Below, piece after piece: positions 25,359-34,899 of a stretch of 64,000 nucleotides of DNA (position 1 is its first letter; every line of letters starts with the position of its first letter). This DNA comes from an uncultured Christensenella sp. (lineage in GTDB: Bacteria; Bacillota; Clostridia; Christensenellales; Borkfalkiaceae): assembly GCA_910579525.1 (NCBI GenBank), contig CAJTUK010000006.1, forward strand, positions 124,001-188,000, given 5' to 3'. Below the pieces are notes generated by a model. The model had not been told where the DNA came from and did no database searches. It saw only the letters and a list, made by a program, of their open reading frames with translations. Both the position numbers and the translations under genes were made by a program.

Positions 25359-26705
25359 TCAACCTATCATAAGCGTATCTACGGGGTTGCGGACTTCCGC
25401 GGAAGAATGCTTTTCGCCCAGAGCAAGGGCGAGGGTAAGAATCCCAACCCTTCCGGCGTACATTAACAGCATAAGAATTATTTTAGAAGCGGCGCCCAGT
25501 TCCGAAGTTAAATCGAGACTTAAGCCCGATGTGCTCAACGCCGAAACGCACTCGAAAATGGCGCTTTTTGCCGAAATGTCCGGTTCAACCGCGCAGATTA
25601 CCAGAGAAGACAGCATAACGAGCATGAGGCATGCCGCAAAAATCGCCAGCGCTTGCGAAAGGAGGGAGTACTCTATACGTTTTTTACCGATATTTATATC
25701 CCGTCTGCCGCGGAACACGGTAATCATACCCATAATGATCAGGGCGATAGTTCCTACTTTTATGCCTCCCGCGGTCGAGCCGGAGCTCCCGCCGATGAAC
25801 ATTAATATAATTGTGAGAACGTCTCCGCTTTCCGAAAGGTCGCTCGGAGCAGTAGAAAAGAACCCCGCCGTGCGCGGCGAAACCGCGTTAAAAAACGAAG
25901 CGAGCAGCTTTTCGCCGAAATTGAATTTTGCATAAACGGGATTGTTCCATTCGAAAAGCAAAAAGAGTCCCGTCGAAATTACGAGCAATAACGCGCTCAC
26001 CAACAAAACTATTTTGGTATTGAGCTGAAATTTTTTAGGATTGCATTTGCAGTCGGCGATGTCGCCCCAAACGCAAAAGCCAAGCCCGCCGACTATAATA
26101 AGGGCTGATAAAGTCAAAATTACGAGCGGGTCGCAAACGTAAGCCGAAAGCGAGGCTCCGCCGTATTTTCCGAACAGGTCGAAACCCGCGTTGCAGAACG
26201 CCGATACGGAGTGCCAAACCGAAAAATAAATTCCGTCAGCCCAGCCGAAATCTCCCACGAAACGAAAGCAAAGGATAACCGCGCCCAAAAATTCGAACAG
26301 CGCCGTGCCTATAAAAATCCGCTTTATCATTTTGCCGAGCCCGTAATATTTTCCGCTGCCTGCCGAAGCCATAAACGCCTTGCGCTCGTACATTCCCATG
26401 CGCCCTTTTAACAGACGGAATACGGTGGAAACGAACGTCATAAATCCAAGCCCGCCGGTCTGTATTAAAATAAGTATTACTATCTGACCGAACAGCGACC
26501 AGTGCGCGCCGGTGTCGTAAGGGGAGAGACCCGTTACGCATGTTGCCGATATAGCGGTGAACAATGCGTTTAAATAATCGGTAGTTTGCCCCTCCTGCGT
26601 GGCGAACGGGAGAATAAGCAGAATACTGCCGAAAAGTATTACGGCAAGATAGCCGAGGGCAAGAAATTGCCACACGGAAATTTTTATCTTTAATTTCTTT
26701 TTCAT
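25359..26705 (-). CDS. ktrB: KtrB/TrkH-type potassium transporter membrane subunit
   Basis: 448 residues with the four M1-P-M2 repeats of the SKT superfamily. The selectivity-filter regions contain the key glycines: TAISATCVTGLS, HSVSAFCNAGFD, NAVSPRTAGFF and ECVSALSTSGLS. The intramembrane loop GGSSGSTAGGIKVGT is also typical. It is co-transcribed with the regulatory subunit (145 nt downstream). A sigma-A promoter lies upstream. Both subunits look intact. Confidence 0.92.
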   Translation of the reverse strand: MKKKLKIKISVWQFLALGYLAVILFGSILLILPFATQEGQTTDYLNALFTAISATCVTGLSPYDTGAHWSLFGQIVILILIQTGGLGFMTFVSTVFRLLKGRMGMYERKAFMASAGSGKYYGLGKMIKRIFIGTALFEFLGAVILCFRFVGDFGWADGIYFSVWHSVSAFCNAGFDLFGKYGGASLSAYVCDPLVILTLSALIIVGGLGFCVWGDIADCKCNPKKFQLNTKIVLLVSALLLVISTGLFLLFEWNNPVYAKFNFGEKLLASFFNAVSPRTAGFFSTAPSDLSESGDVLTIILMFIGGSSGSTAGGIKVGTIALIIMGMITVFRGRRDINIGKKRIEYSLLSQALAIFAACLMLVMLSSLVICAVEPDISAKSAIFECVSALSTSGLSLDLTSELGAASKIILMLLMYAGRVGILTLALALGEKHSSAEVRNPVDTLMIG

Positions 26706-26753
26706 TTCAACTTTAAACCGCTTTTGTTTTAAGGGCGGTTTTTTTACTGCCTA

Positions 26754-26782
26754 ATTTTAGCATACGCAACTTTTATTGTCAA
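26754..26782 (-). promoter_or_regulatory. Promoter of the ktrBA operon
   Basis: On the minus strand: -35 TTGACA at 26777-26782, a 17-nt spacer, -10 TAAAAT at 26754-26759. The 45-nt leader contains an AACCGCC/GGCGGTT-like hairpin. I see no ydaO-type cyclic di-AMP riboswitch. Confidence 0.7.
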
Positions 26783-26887
26783 ACTTCGTCAGACTAAAAA
26801 TATTAATCGATATTTTTGTAATTAATTGCTTTTTATGTTTTTAGCCAAAACGGAAATTATGTGCGCCGTAACACATTTTTATCGCGG

Positions 26888-27071
26888 GGCATATGCTTTA
26901 TTACGGCTTTTTTAAAAAGGGAGAGGGAGCGGGGGTACACGTGCGTTGCGGCTTAATGGTATTAAAAGCATATGCCGCCGCTTTCACATTTTTTAAAAAA
27001 CACGTGTGTTTAATGCATATATCGGGGGCTAATCATATGTGCCGAAGTTTATTTGCGCTTAAAAACACGTG
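26888..27071. repeat. Repeat-rich region upstream of glmM
   Basis: The 390-bp gap between ktrB and glmM contains a 12-bp inverted repeat (GGCATATGCTTT at 26888-26899, AAAGCATATGCC at 26965-26976) enclosing about 65 nt. It also has three copies of ACACGTG centred on CACGTG at 26938, 27001 and 27066, that is 63 and 65 nt apart. No convincing reading frame is present. It may be a structured glmM leader or an array of protein sites. Confidence 0.5.
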
Positions 27072-27095
27072 CGCGTCGGGAAAAGGAGGCTGAAA

Positions 27096-28460
27096 ATGTC
27101 GAAAAAGTATTTCGGAACCGACGGTTTCAGGGGAGAGGCGGGCGCAGACGTCACCGCAGAGCTCGCTTTTAAGGTCGGGCGGGTTTTGGGGTGGTACTAC
27201 TCTCATAAAAAAGGCGGAGGCAAAGCCCGCGCCGTTATAGGCAAAGACACGCGTTTGTCCTCATATATGCTTGAATATTCACTTGCGGCGGGGCTCACTT
27301 CTTCGGGGTGCGACGCCTATATCATGCATGTGACTACCACCCCTTCCGTTTCTTACGTTGCGCGGTGCGACGGGTTCGATTGCGGAATTATGGTTTCGGC
27401 AAGCCATAACCCCTATTATGATAACGGCATCAAACTTTTAAACGATCGCGGAGAAAAGATGGAAGACGGAGTTATCGAGGTCGTTGAAAGCTATCTCGAC
27501 GGAAATTTCTCCCCCTTCGGCGGTAAAGACGTGCCGTACGCACGCGGCAGGGATATAGGGCGAACGGTAGACTATATATCGGGGCGAAACCGCTATATAG
27601 GGCACCTTATTTCCCTTTCTTCATGCTCGTATAAGGGCTTGCGTATAGGGCTTGACGGCGCAAACGGAAGCGCGTGGCAGATAGCCCGCAGTGTGTTCGA
27701 CGCGCTGGGCGCAAAAACTTACGTTATAGGTTGCGAGCCCGACGGAACTAATGTGAATGAAAACGTCGGGTCGACCCGCGTGGAAACCCTACGGGAACTC
27801 GTAAAGGAAAATTCGCTGGATCTGGGGTTTGCGTTCGACGGCGACGCGGACAGATGCATTGCCGTCGATTCGTCCGGTTCGGTGGTAACGGGCGACGAAA
27901 TACTCTACGTCTCTGCGCGGTATCTGAAAAGCCGCGGCGAGCTCGCAGGTAATAAAATCGTATGCACGGCAATGAGCAACGGCGGACTCGTTAAAAGCCT
28001 TTTAAAATCAGGTGTGAGTTGCGACATATGCGCCGTGGGCGATAAAGCCGTATGCGACGCTATGAATACGACGGGCGCGGTGCTGGGCGGCGAGCGCAGC
28101 GGACATATCGTGTTTTCAAAATACGAAACAACCGGCGACGGGCTGGTTACGGCCATTATGATTATGGAGGCGGTAGTCGAAAATAAGCTCCCCCTCTCTT
28201 CGCTTTTAGAAGGTTACAGGGCGTTCCCGCAGGTGCAGATAAACGTGCCCGTAGTGGATAAATCGGCCGCCCTGCGCGGGGTGGAAAAACTCCGCGTGAA
28301 ACTTGAAAAAGAGCTGTCGTTGCGCATAGTGGTCCGTCCTTCCGGCACGGAGCGCGTAATTCGCGTGATGGCGGAGGGTGAGAGCGAAGAAAGCTGTTCG
28401 CTGGCGTGTAAGATTTTGAGCTCGAAAATTGCGGATAACTGCGGTATATCGGAGGGTTAA
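27096..28460 (+). CDS. glmM: Phosphoglucosamine mutase
   Basis: 454 residues from the ATG at 27096, preceded by AAAAGGAGG. The enzyme converts glucosamine-6-phosphate to glucosamine-1-phosphate for UDP-GlcNAc and peptidoglycan. The active phosphoserine loop is MVSASHNPYYDNGIK (Ser about residue 100), the metal site is FDGDADRC near 245, and the C-terminal sugar-phosphate loop is VVRPSGTERVIRVM. The FGTDGFRG N terminus is typical. It is followed 69 nt later by glmS, so two consecutive steps of the pathway are encoded together. Confidence 0.93.
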   Translation: MSKKYFGTDGFRGEAGADVTAELAFKVGRVLGWYYSHKKGGGKARAVIGKDTRLSSYMLEYSLAAGLTSSGCDAYIMHVTTTPSVSYVARCDGFDCGIMVSASHNPYYDNGIKLLNDRGEKMEDGVIEVVESYLDGNFSPFGGKDVPYARGRDIGRTVDYISGRNRYIGHLISLSSCSYKGLRIGLDGANGSAWQIARSVFDALGAKTYVIGCEPDGTNVNENVGSTRVETLRELVKENSLDLGFAFDGDADRCIAVDSSGSVVTGDEILYVSARYLKSRGELAGNKIVCTAMSNGGLVKSLLKSGVSCDICAVGDKAVCDAMNTTGAVLGGERSGHIVFSKYETTGDGLVTAIMIMEAVVENKLPLSSLLEGYRAFPQVQINVPVVDKSAALRGVEKLRVKLEKELSLRIVVRPSGTERVIRVMAEGESEESCSLACKILSSKIADNCGISEG

Positions 28461-28529
28461 CGCGTAAGGCGGGCGGTTCCCCGCTTTATTTGACCGCGTA
28501 CGCGCGGGAACTGCGCAAGGAGGTTTTTT

Positions 28530-30299
28530 ATGTGCGGGATTATAGGTTATATCGGAAATAAAAACGCCGTAGAAGAAGTTTACGAAGGGCTTAAAAGGCT
28601 TGAATACCGCGGGTACGATTCCGCAGGCGCGGCTTTTTTTTCGGGCGAGGGAATAAAGGTTATAAAAAAACAGGGCAAGGTGGAAAAACTTTTGCCGTTG
28701 CTTAACGGGCTTTCGTCCCGTGCCGGTATAGGGCACACCCGTTGGGCAACGCACGGAAAACCTTCGGATATTAATTCGCACCCGCATTCGGCGGGAGAGA
28801 TTTCGATAGTACATAACGGAATTATAGAGAACTACGCCGAACTCAAAGAAAAATTGGTTTCAGAAGGCGCGGTATTCGTTTCTGAAACCGACAGCGAAGT
28901 AATCGCGCATCTCATACGCAAATTTTATCGCGGCGATTTGCTCACCGCCGTGAGGGACGCGGTTAAATTGCTGAAAGGTTCGTATGCTTTGATGGCGATA
29001 TGCGAGGGGAACGACTCCGTTGCCGCCGCGTGTTATAAAAGTCCGCTGATTATGGGCTACGGAAATGGCGGATATTATTTTGCCAGCGACGAGCCGGCGC
29101 TTGCGGGCAAGTGCGACGAAATAACCGTTCTCGAAGACGGCGACTTTGCGGAAATCACGCCGGACGGCGCCTATGTGTACAACGGAGAATTGCAGCTCGT
29201 AATAAGGCAAAAAGAGCCTAACCTCGCGGTATGCGCGGACCTCGGTCTTGGCGATTACCCCCACTATATGCTTAAAGAAATAGCCGAAGTTCCATCTTCG
29301 GTGGTGCAAACTTATAAGGCGTTTGCGAGCGTTAAAGACAAACTTGCGGAAATTTTGCGCGGAGTAGACAGGGTTATTTTAACCGGTTGCGGAACGGCTT
29401 ATCACGCGGCGTTGCTGGGGAGAAGATATATAGAACTTTTTGCCAAAATACCCGCCGAGACCGAAACCGCGGGCGAGTTCAGATATAAAAACCCCGTTAT
29501 CGGCGGCAGGTGCGCGGTGTTTGCGGTTAGCCAGAGCGGAGAAACGGCAGACACTGTAGAAGCCGCGCGCCTTGCGCGGTCGCTTGGCGCGAAAGTTATT
29601 GCGGTGACCAATTCCCGCCGCTCGCAACTTAACCGTCTAGCCGACGCGGTGGTTCCGGTTGCCGCGGGACCCGAAATTTGCGTTGCCGCTACAAAAAGCT
29701 ATACGGGGCAGGTTGCGGCGCTCTACCTTTGCGCGCTGACCCTTGCGGGCGCCGATGTGCTTAACTGTCGGCACGATATGGAGCGAGCGGCGGAATTTTG
29801 CGCCGAAGTCGAAAAAAATATCGATATCTCGTCACTTGCACAGTTGTGCGCCCGTTCACGCGGAACTTATTTTTTGGGGAGGGATATAGATTACGCGGTT
29901 GCACTCGAGGGCAGTCTTAAACTTAAAGAAATCTCTTACGTTCCGGGAGAAGGCTATCCTTCCGGCGAACTCAAACACGGCACCCTTGCCCTTATAGACG
30001 AAAATACCGTTTGCGTGGTGCTTGTAACGGACGGCGAGCTTGCCGCAAAGAGCGAAAACGCCGTTGAGCAAATTAATTCGCGCGGGGGCAAAACGGCCGT
30101 TATAACCTGTCTGGACGACGTCGCGGAGCGTAATGCCGAACGCGCCGACTTCGTGATTAAAATTCCCGACGCGGGTAAGTATCTTTCGCCCCTCGCTTCC
30201 GCGGTTGTGCTGCAACTGCTTGCTTATCGTACGGCGGTGGTTTTAGGACGCGACCCCGATAAGCCCCGCAACCTTGCTAAAAGCGTTACGGTTGAATAA
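28530..30299 (+). CDS. glmS: Glutamine--fructose-6-phosphate aminotransferase (isomerizing)
   Basis: 589 residues. An N-terminal class II glutamine amidotransferase domain has the catalytic Cys directly after Met (MCGIIGYIGN), plus RWATHGKP and HNGIIENY. Two SIS isomerase domains follow with TGCGTAYHAA, AVSQSGETADT and KEISYVPGEGYPSGELKHG, and the C-terminal DPDKPRNLAKSVTVE. It makes glucosamine-6-phosphate, the substrate of the upstream glmM. AAGGAGG precedes the ATG. The 69-nt gap before it contains an inverted repeat (GCGGTTCCC/GGGAACTGC) but is too short for a glmS ribozyme. Confidence 0.96.
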   Translation: MCGIIGYIGNKNAVEEVYEGLKRLEYRGYDSAGAAFFSGEGIKVIKKQGKVEKLLPLLNGLSSRAGIGHTRWATHGKPSDINSHPHSAGEISIVHNGIIENYAELKEKLVSEGAVFVSETDSEVIAHLIRKFYRGDLLTAVRDAVKLLKGSYALMAICEGNDSVAAACYKSPLIMGYGNGGYYFASDEPALAGKCDEITVLEDGDFAEITPDGAYVYNGELQLVIRQKEPNLAVCADLGLGDYPHYMLKEIAEVPSSVVQTYKAFASVKDKLAEILRGVDRVILTGCGTAYHAALLGRRYIELFAKIPAETETAGEFRYKNPVIGGRCAVFAVSQSGETADTVEAARLARSLGAKVIAVTNSRRSQLNRLADAVVPVAAGPEICVAATKSYTGQVAALYLCALTLAGADVLNCRHDMERAAEFCAEVEKNIDISSLAQLCARSRGTYFLGRDIDYAVALEGSLKLKEISYVPGEGYPSGELKHGTLALIDENTVCVVLVTDGELAAKSENAVEQINSRGGKTAVITCLDDVAERNAERADFVIKIPDAGKYLSPLASAVVLQLLAYRTAVVLGRDPDKPRNLAKSVTVE

Positions 30300-30305
30300 A
30301 ATAAG

Positions 30306-30334
30306 TAAACCCGCACTTTTATAGTGCGGGTTTA
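30306..30334. terminator. Bidirectional intrinsic terminator
   Basis: A 12-bp stem (TAAACCCGCACT) lies between glmS and the convergent phosphatase gene, overlapping the latter's stop codon. Confidence 0.8.
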
Positions 30335-31129
30335 TTCCAAATATTTGTCTTTTAACGTTTTAATGAGTTCGTCGTTTAACCCCAGAGCCTGTCTGCAATA
30401 ATCTGTTACGGAACCGTATTTTTTTTCTACAGTATCCATTAATCCCGTAATATATTGGGGTTTAGGCTCCATCATAGCCAGAAGTATTCGTTTGAAATTC
30501 AAAGGGAAAGGGGAGATTGTAAGTGTGACTTTTTGCCAGAAGCGGCGCGTATGCTGAAACTTTTTTGTTGCGCAGTAGTCCTCGATAATGAGTTTTTTAT
30601 CAACGCCCAACACGGATTCAATAAGCATCGCGCATATGCCCGCGCGGTCTTTACCCGCGTTGCAGTGCCATAAAATGCAACCGTTTTTTTCGGCAAGCAG
30701 GTTGAAAAAGGTTTTTAACTTCTCCTGCGACTGCGGATCGAAAAGGATGTTTTCGTACATGCTCTGCATATACGCGTCGGCGGTTCCGAATTCGGTTTTT
30801 ATGCGTTTGCTCTCCTGCAACATAGTACGCGCCATCGATTTGGAGTAAGTGATTCCCGTGGTTGCGGTACAAACGAGAGGCAAAATAACGTAGTCGGCTC
30901 CGTTTAAAAGAGTGTCGCGGTACTCGTAACGTTCGCGGTCCGTTCTCAAATCTATGACCGTGCTAACGCCCATGGCTTCGAGCCGCAAAACGGTGCGCAG
31001 AGGAAGTTTGTGCAACCTGCCGCTACGCAGCAGCATTCCGCATTTTATTTTTTTGCCGTTTTTTGCGGGGAATCCGCCCAAATCGCGGGTATTATTAAGT
31101 TTTTTAAGACCCAGCGTTTTTATCTGCAT
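30332..31129 (-). CDS. Tyrosine phosphatase (DSP/PTP-like, Tyr_phosphatase_3 family)
   Basis: 265 residues. The phosphatase loop HCNAGKDRAG carries the C-x5-R signature, and the N-terminal NTRDLGGFPAKNGKKIK together with SGRLHKL is typical of the family that includes mycobacterial PtpB-like and clostridial protein-tyrosine phosphatases. A WPD-like acid is not obvious. I start it at the ATG at 31129 (MQIKTLGLKKLNN), since the frame upstream is unlike the family. The promoter -10 lies only 7 nt before this codon, so the message may be leaderless. Confidence 0.82.
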   Translation of the reverse strand: MQIKTLGLKKLNNTRDLGGFPAKNGKKIKCGMLLRSGRLHKLPLRTVLRLEAMGVSTVIDLRTDRERYEYRDTLLNGADYVILPLVCTATTGITYSKSMARTMLQESKRIKTEFGTADAYMQSMYENILFDPQSQEKLKTFFNLLAEKNGCILWHCNAGKDRAGICAMLIESVLGVDKKLIIEDYCATKKFQHTRRFWQKVTLTISPFPLNFKRILLAMMEPKPQYITGLMDTVEKKYGSVTDYCRQALGLNDELIKTLKDKYLE

Positions 31130-31136
31130 ATCAAAT

Positions 31137-31165
31137 ATTATACACGACCCGCTATTGCAAGTCAA
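31137..31165 (-). promoter_or_regulatory. Strong promoter placed directly at the phosphatase start codon
   Basis: On the minus strand: -35 TTGACT at 31160-31165, a 17-nt spacer, perfect -10 TATAAT at 31137-31142. The predicted first transcribed base (about 31130) is the base before the ATG at 31129. Confidence 0.7.
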
Positions 31166-31204
31166 CACGTTTTTAGTCGTGACGGATAAATGCGGTGCGC
31201 CGCC

Positions 31205-31234
31205 TTGACAAAATCAAAGCGGTAAGGATATAAT
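31205..31234 (+). promoter_or_regulatory. radC promoter
   Basis: -35 TTGACA (31205-31210), an 18-nt spacer, -10 TATAAT (31229-31234). The ATG follows 26 nt later with GGAGGAA as ribosome binding site. Confidence 0.8.
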
Positions 31235-31259
31235 AATTTTACACCGCGCGGAGGAAATT

Positions 31260-32000
31260 ATGCACGAAGGTCACAGAAGAAGAATGTATGAAAAACTTAA
31301 AAACGACGACGGGCTTCATGACCATGAGCTTTTGGAGATTTTGCTTTTTAACGCTTATCCCCGCATAAATACTAATCCTATAGCTCACGAACCCATAAAA
31401 ACTTTCGGTTCGCTTTCTGGCGTGTTAGCCGCCGACGTAGATCGGCTTAAAGCGGTGGACGGTGTGGGCGAGAGCGTCGCGCTGTATATTAAGTGCGCGG
31501 GCGAGATCATAAGGAGAACTTCTTCCAAACCTGCGGCTATATCCGTGTTTAAAAATCACGAAGATATTAAAAAGTTCGTTTCGGTAAGGTTGCGCGGCAA
31601 TACTACGGAAGTGATGGAACTTTATTTTGTAGATAAAAACGGGCGGGTAAAGCGAATTAACAGCTTTACGAATGAAAACGAAAGTAAAGTTACCGTAGAC
31701 GCAGATAAAATTATGGAGCTTTTGAGCGCGGAAAAGCCTTACGGTCTGTTGGTGGCGCACAACCATTTGCGCGGAGGTTGCAATCCCTCCGATAACGACG
31801 ACAAGTTTACTGCAAGCATTCGCATTTTATGCAGTATCAGTAATACGCGTCTTTTGGATCACCTGATTTATTATTCCGATAAAGAAGTTTACAGTTATCT
31901 TTTATCCGGTCAACTCGACGATATAAACGATGAGTTTTCGTTCAGTAAAGTAATGGACGAGAAGCTTGAAAAATTTTCGGGTAGAAAAGGCGGAGCGTGA
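31260..32000 (+). CDS. radC: RadC/JAB-domain DNA repair-like protein
   Basis: 246 residues. An N-terminal helix-hairpin-helix region (VDRLKAVDGVGESVALYIK) precedes a JAB/MPN-type domain with the metal motif VAHNHLRGGCNPSDND, where RadC usually has HNHPSG-x3-PS-x2-D. The proline after HNH is replaced by Leu. The role of RadC proteins is unsettled; links to repair and to mobile elements are reported. It has its own strong promoter and lies next to the tRNA-Ser insertion site. Confidence 0.85.
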   Translation: MHEGHRRRMYEKLKNDDGLHDHELLEILLFNAYPRINTNPIAHEPIKTFGSLSGVLAADVDRLKAVDGVGESVALYIKCAGEIIRRTSSKPAAISVFKNHEDIKKFVSVRLRGNTTEVMELYFVDKNGRVKRINSFTNENESKVTVDADKIMELLSAEKPYGLLVAHNHLRGGCNPSDNDDKFTASIRILCSISNTRLLDHLIYYSDKEVYSYLLSGQLDDINDEFSFSKVMDEKLEKFSGRKGGA

Positions 32001-32022
32001 TTCCGCCAAAAGCAAAAATGAG

Positions 32023-32051
32023 TTGACATTTCAACCTTTTACTGGTAAAAT
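32023..32051 (+). promoter_or_regulatory. Promoter of the tRNA-Ser region
   Basis: -35 TTGACA (32023-32028), a 17-nt spacer, -10 TAAAAT (32046-32051). The transcript would run through the tandem tRNA-like repeats before reaching the intact tRNA-Ser about 300 nt downstream. Confidence 0.7.
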
Positions 32052-32137
32052 ATTTACGTTTTAACGAGTCGATCGGGCTATTTTGCGCGGTAAATATTTA
32101 AACTGCAACGCTTGTTGCTTTGGGTGTGCGGTTGTTT

Positions 32138-32351
32138 ACGAATGCAGACCTTCGCCCGCTCTCTTTAAAACCGAATAATATGGAGAGATGGCAGAGCGGT
32201 AAGTACTGCGTACTTCGGTACGACGAATGCAGACCTTCGCCCGCTCACCTTAAAACTAAATATTGTGGAGAGATGGCAGAGCGGTAAGTACTGCGTACTT
32301 CGGTACGACGAATGCAAGCTTTCGCCCGCTCTCTTTAAAACCGAATAATAT
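32138..32351 (+). repeat. Tandem array of tRNA-Ser-like pseudogenes (85-bp unit)
   Basis: Two complete 85-bp units (32182-32266 and 32267-32351) and one 3' half unit (32138-32181). Each full unit begins with the exact first 19 nt of the downstream tRNA-Ser (GGAGAGATGGCAGAGCGGT). It then carries about 23 nt containing a CGTAC-TTCG-GTACG hairpin in what would be the D loop, resumes similarity at CGAATGC, and ends near TTTAAAACCG, which resembles the tRNA anticodon arm. The T arm and acceptor 3' strand are missing. No spacers lie between units. Confidence 0.85.
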
Positions 32352-33954
<1,603 letters not shown>

Positions 33955-33962
<8 letters not shown>

Positions 33963-34119
33963 TGTGTTCTCCTTTGCCGAATACTCTTTCGGGGGATAAG
34001 ATAGAAGTGCCGTTTTGCTTTACATAATCAAGTAGAATGTTCGCTAATATTGTTGCGCTTGTTTCTATCTGTTCTTGTGTAATTTCATAGTTTGTTTGCT
34101 GAGTAATACCCGTAGCCAA
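33955..34119 (-). CDS. Possible small ORF overlapping the recombinase start
   Basis: A 54-residue frame from a TTG at 34119, ending in TAA 8 nt inside the recombinase gene. The sequence NYEITQEQIETSATILANIL looks like an amphipathic helix and uses codons like the surrounding island. No ATG is available. An in-frame TAA lies further upstream, so the gene may be truncated. Short helical proteins often precede serine recombinases in mobile elements. Confidence 0.35.
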
Positions 34120-34216
34120 ATCTACGGATAGAAAGTTCTTGCTGAAAATAATTTAGTCCTTTGTGGACGTCGAGCTATCCGATTATTTTTCCTCGCTACC
34201 ATCCATAAGGAAGAAG

Positions 34217-34483
34217 TTACTTTTTCTCCGATACAAAGAAATCGTCGTAGCAATCCATTGTCTTGGCAAGAGAAGTATCCATTTCGGCAGCTTCGTCAAT
34301 CAATGCCTTAAAGCCTGCTTCGATGAGTTGCACTTTGGTAAAACCGTACTTTGCCAAGAACTCATTTATTTCTTCGGCATACTTTCGAGGTACGCTCGTA
34401 CCCCAAATCATATACTTCGCTTTTCTTTCTTCCTTATGCTTTTCTTCATAACGCTTGTCTTTAATAGACCTGTCTGTTGCCAT
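34217..34483 (-). CDS. Small ribbon-helix-helix-like protein
   Basis: 88 residues. A charged N terminus (KDKRYEEKHKEERKAKY) is followed by a strand (MIWGTSVP) and two helices (RKYAEEINEFLAKYG, TKVQLIEAGFKALIDEA), the order of ribbon-helix-helix DNA-binding proteins. Its promoter carries a 14-nt perfect palindrome between the -10 and the start codon, consistent with autorepression. It lies upstream of the recombinase on the same strand and may regulate it. The family assignment is by pattern only. Confidence 0.6.
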   Translation of the reverse strand: MATDRSIKDKRYEEKHKEERKAKYMIWGTSVPRKYAEEINEFLAKYGFTKVQLIEAGFKALIDEAAEMDTSLAKTMDCYDDFFVSEKK

Positions 34484-34514
34484 TGTTCTTATTCTCCGTA
34501 GGGTAAATATATAA

Positions 34515-34565
34515 TCGTATATATACGACTGAATATATTTTACTCTATGCGGAGTTGTTTGTCAA
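34515..34565 (-). promoter_or_regulatory. Promoter and palindromic operator of the small RHH-like gene
   Basis: On the minus strand: -35 TTGACA (34560-34565), a 17-nt spacer, -10 TAAAAT (34537-34542), then the palindrome TCGTATATATACGA (34515-34528) in the leader. The palindrome sits where a repressor would block early elongation. Confidence 0.65.
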
Positions 34566-34604
34566 GAGTTTATCCGCTCATAGTTGCACCTCCTTAAAAT
34601 ATCT

Positions 34605-34850
34605 CTCTACTTAACCAAGGACACTTTTCTTAAAAAGTTCGGGGTCTAACGTAAAATTTCCTTCAAAATATTTTTCCCTCTACTATACCAAGCACACTTT
34701 TTCGGAAAATATTTATCCGTGGACGAAAGTTTCTCAAAAAATTTTCTCTCCACTTAACCAAGCACAGTTTTCCGTAAAAGTTGATGGTCTGAACTCAAAT
34801 TTCTTCAAAGAATTTTTTATACCCCTCTATATAACCAAGGACAGTTTTTT
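34605..34850. repeat. Four imperfect tandem repeats of about 70-77 bp
   Basis: A shared core (CTCTAC, TWTAACCAAG, GACAGTTTT-like) occurs with ACCAAG starting at 34614, 34687, 34757 and 34834. The intervening AT-rich DNA is also loosely conserved, for example AAAATTTTC blocks before each core. No reading frame is present. The repeats lie in a 700-bp non-coding stretch between the recombinase module and the restriction genes and could be iterons, recombinase accessory sites or a repeated RNA. Confidence 0.7.
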
Positions 34851-34899
34851 GCATTTCACAACCAAAACAGCAAAAATTATTTTGGGAATCTTTCCAAGA

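Noticed and set aside
26893..27093. 66-residue frame upstream of glmM
   Set aside because: It lacks a ribosome binding site, overlaps the repeats and glmM start, and its composition is not protein-like.
26706..27095. Cyclic di-AMP (ydaO) riboswitch for ktrBA or glmM
   Set aside because: The minus-strand leader of ktrB is only about 45 nt, and the plus strand shows none of the ydaO motif that I can recognise.
32138..32351. CRISPR array
   Set aside because: The 85-bp units are contiguous, without spacers, and derive from tRNA-Ser. No cas genes are nearby.
34605..34850. CRISPR or retron ncRNA
   Set aside because: The repeats are degenerate and too long for CRISPR. No cas gene or reverse transcriptase is in the island.
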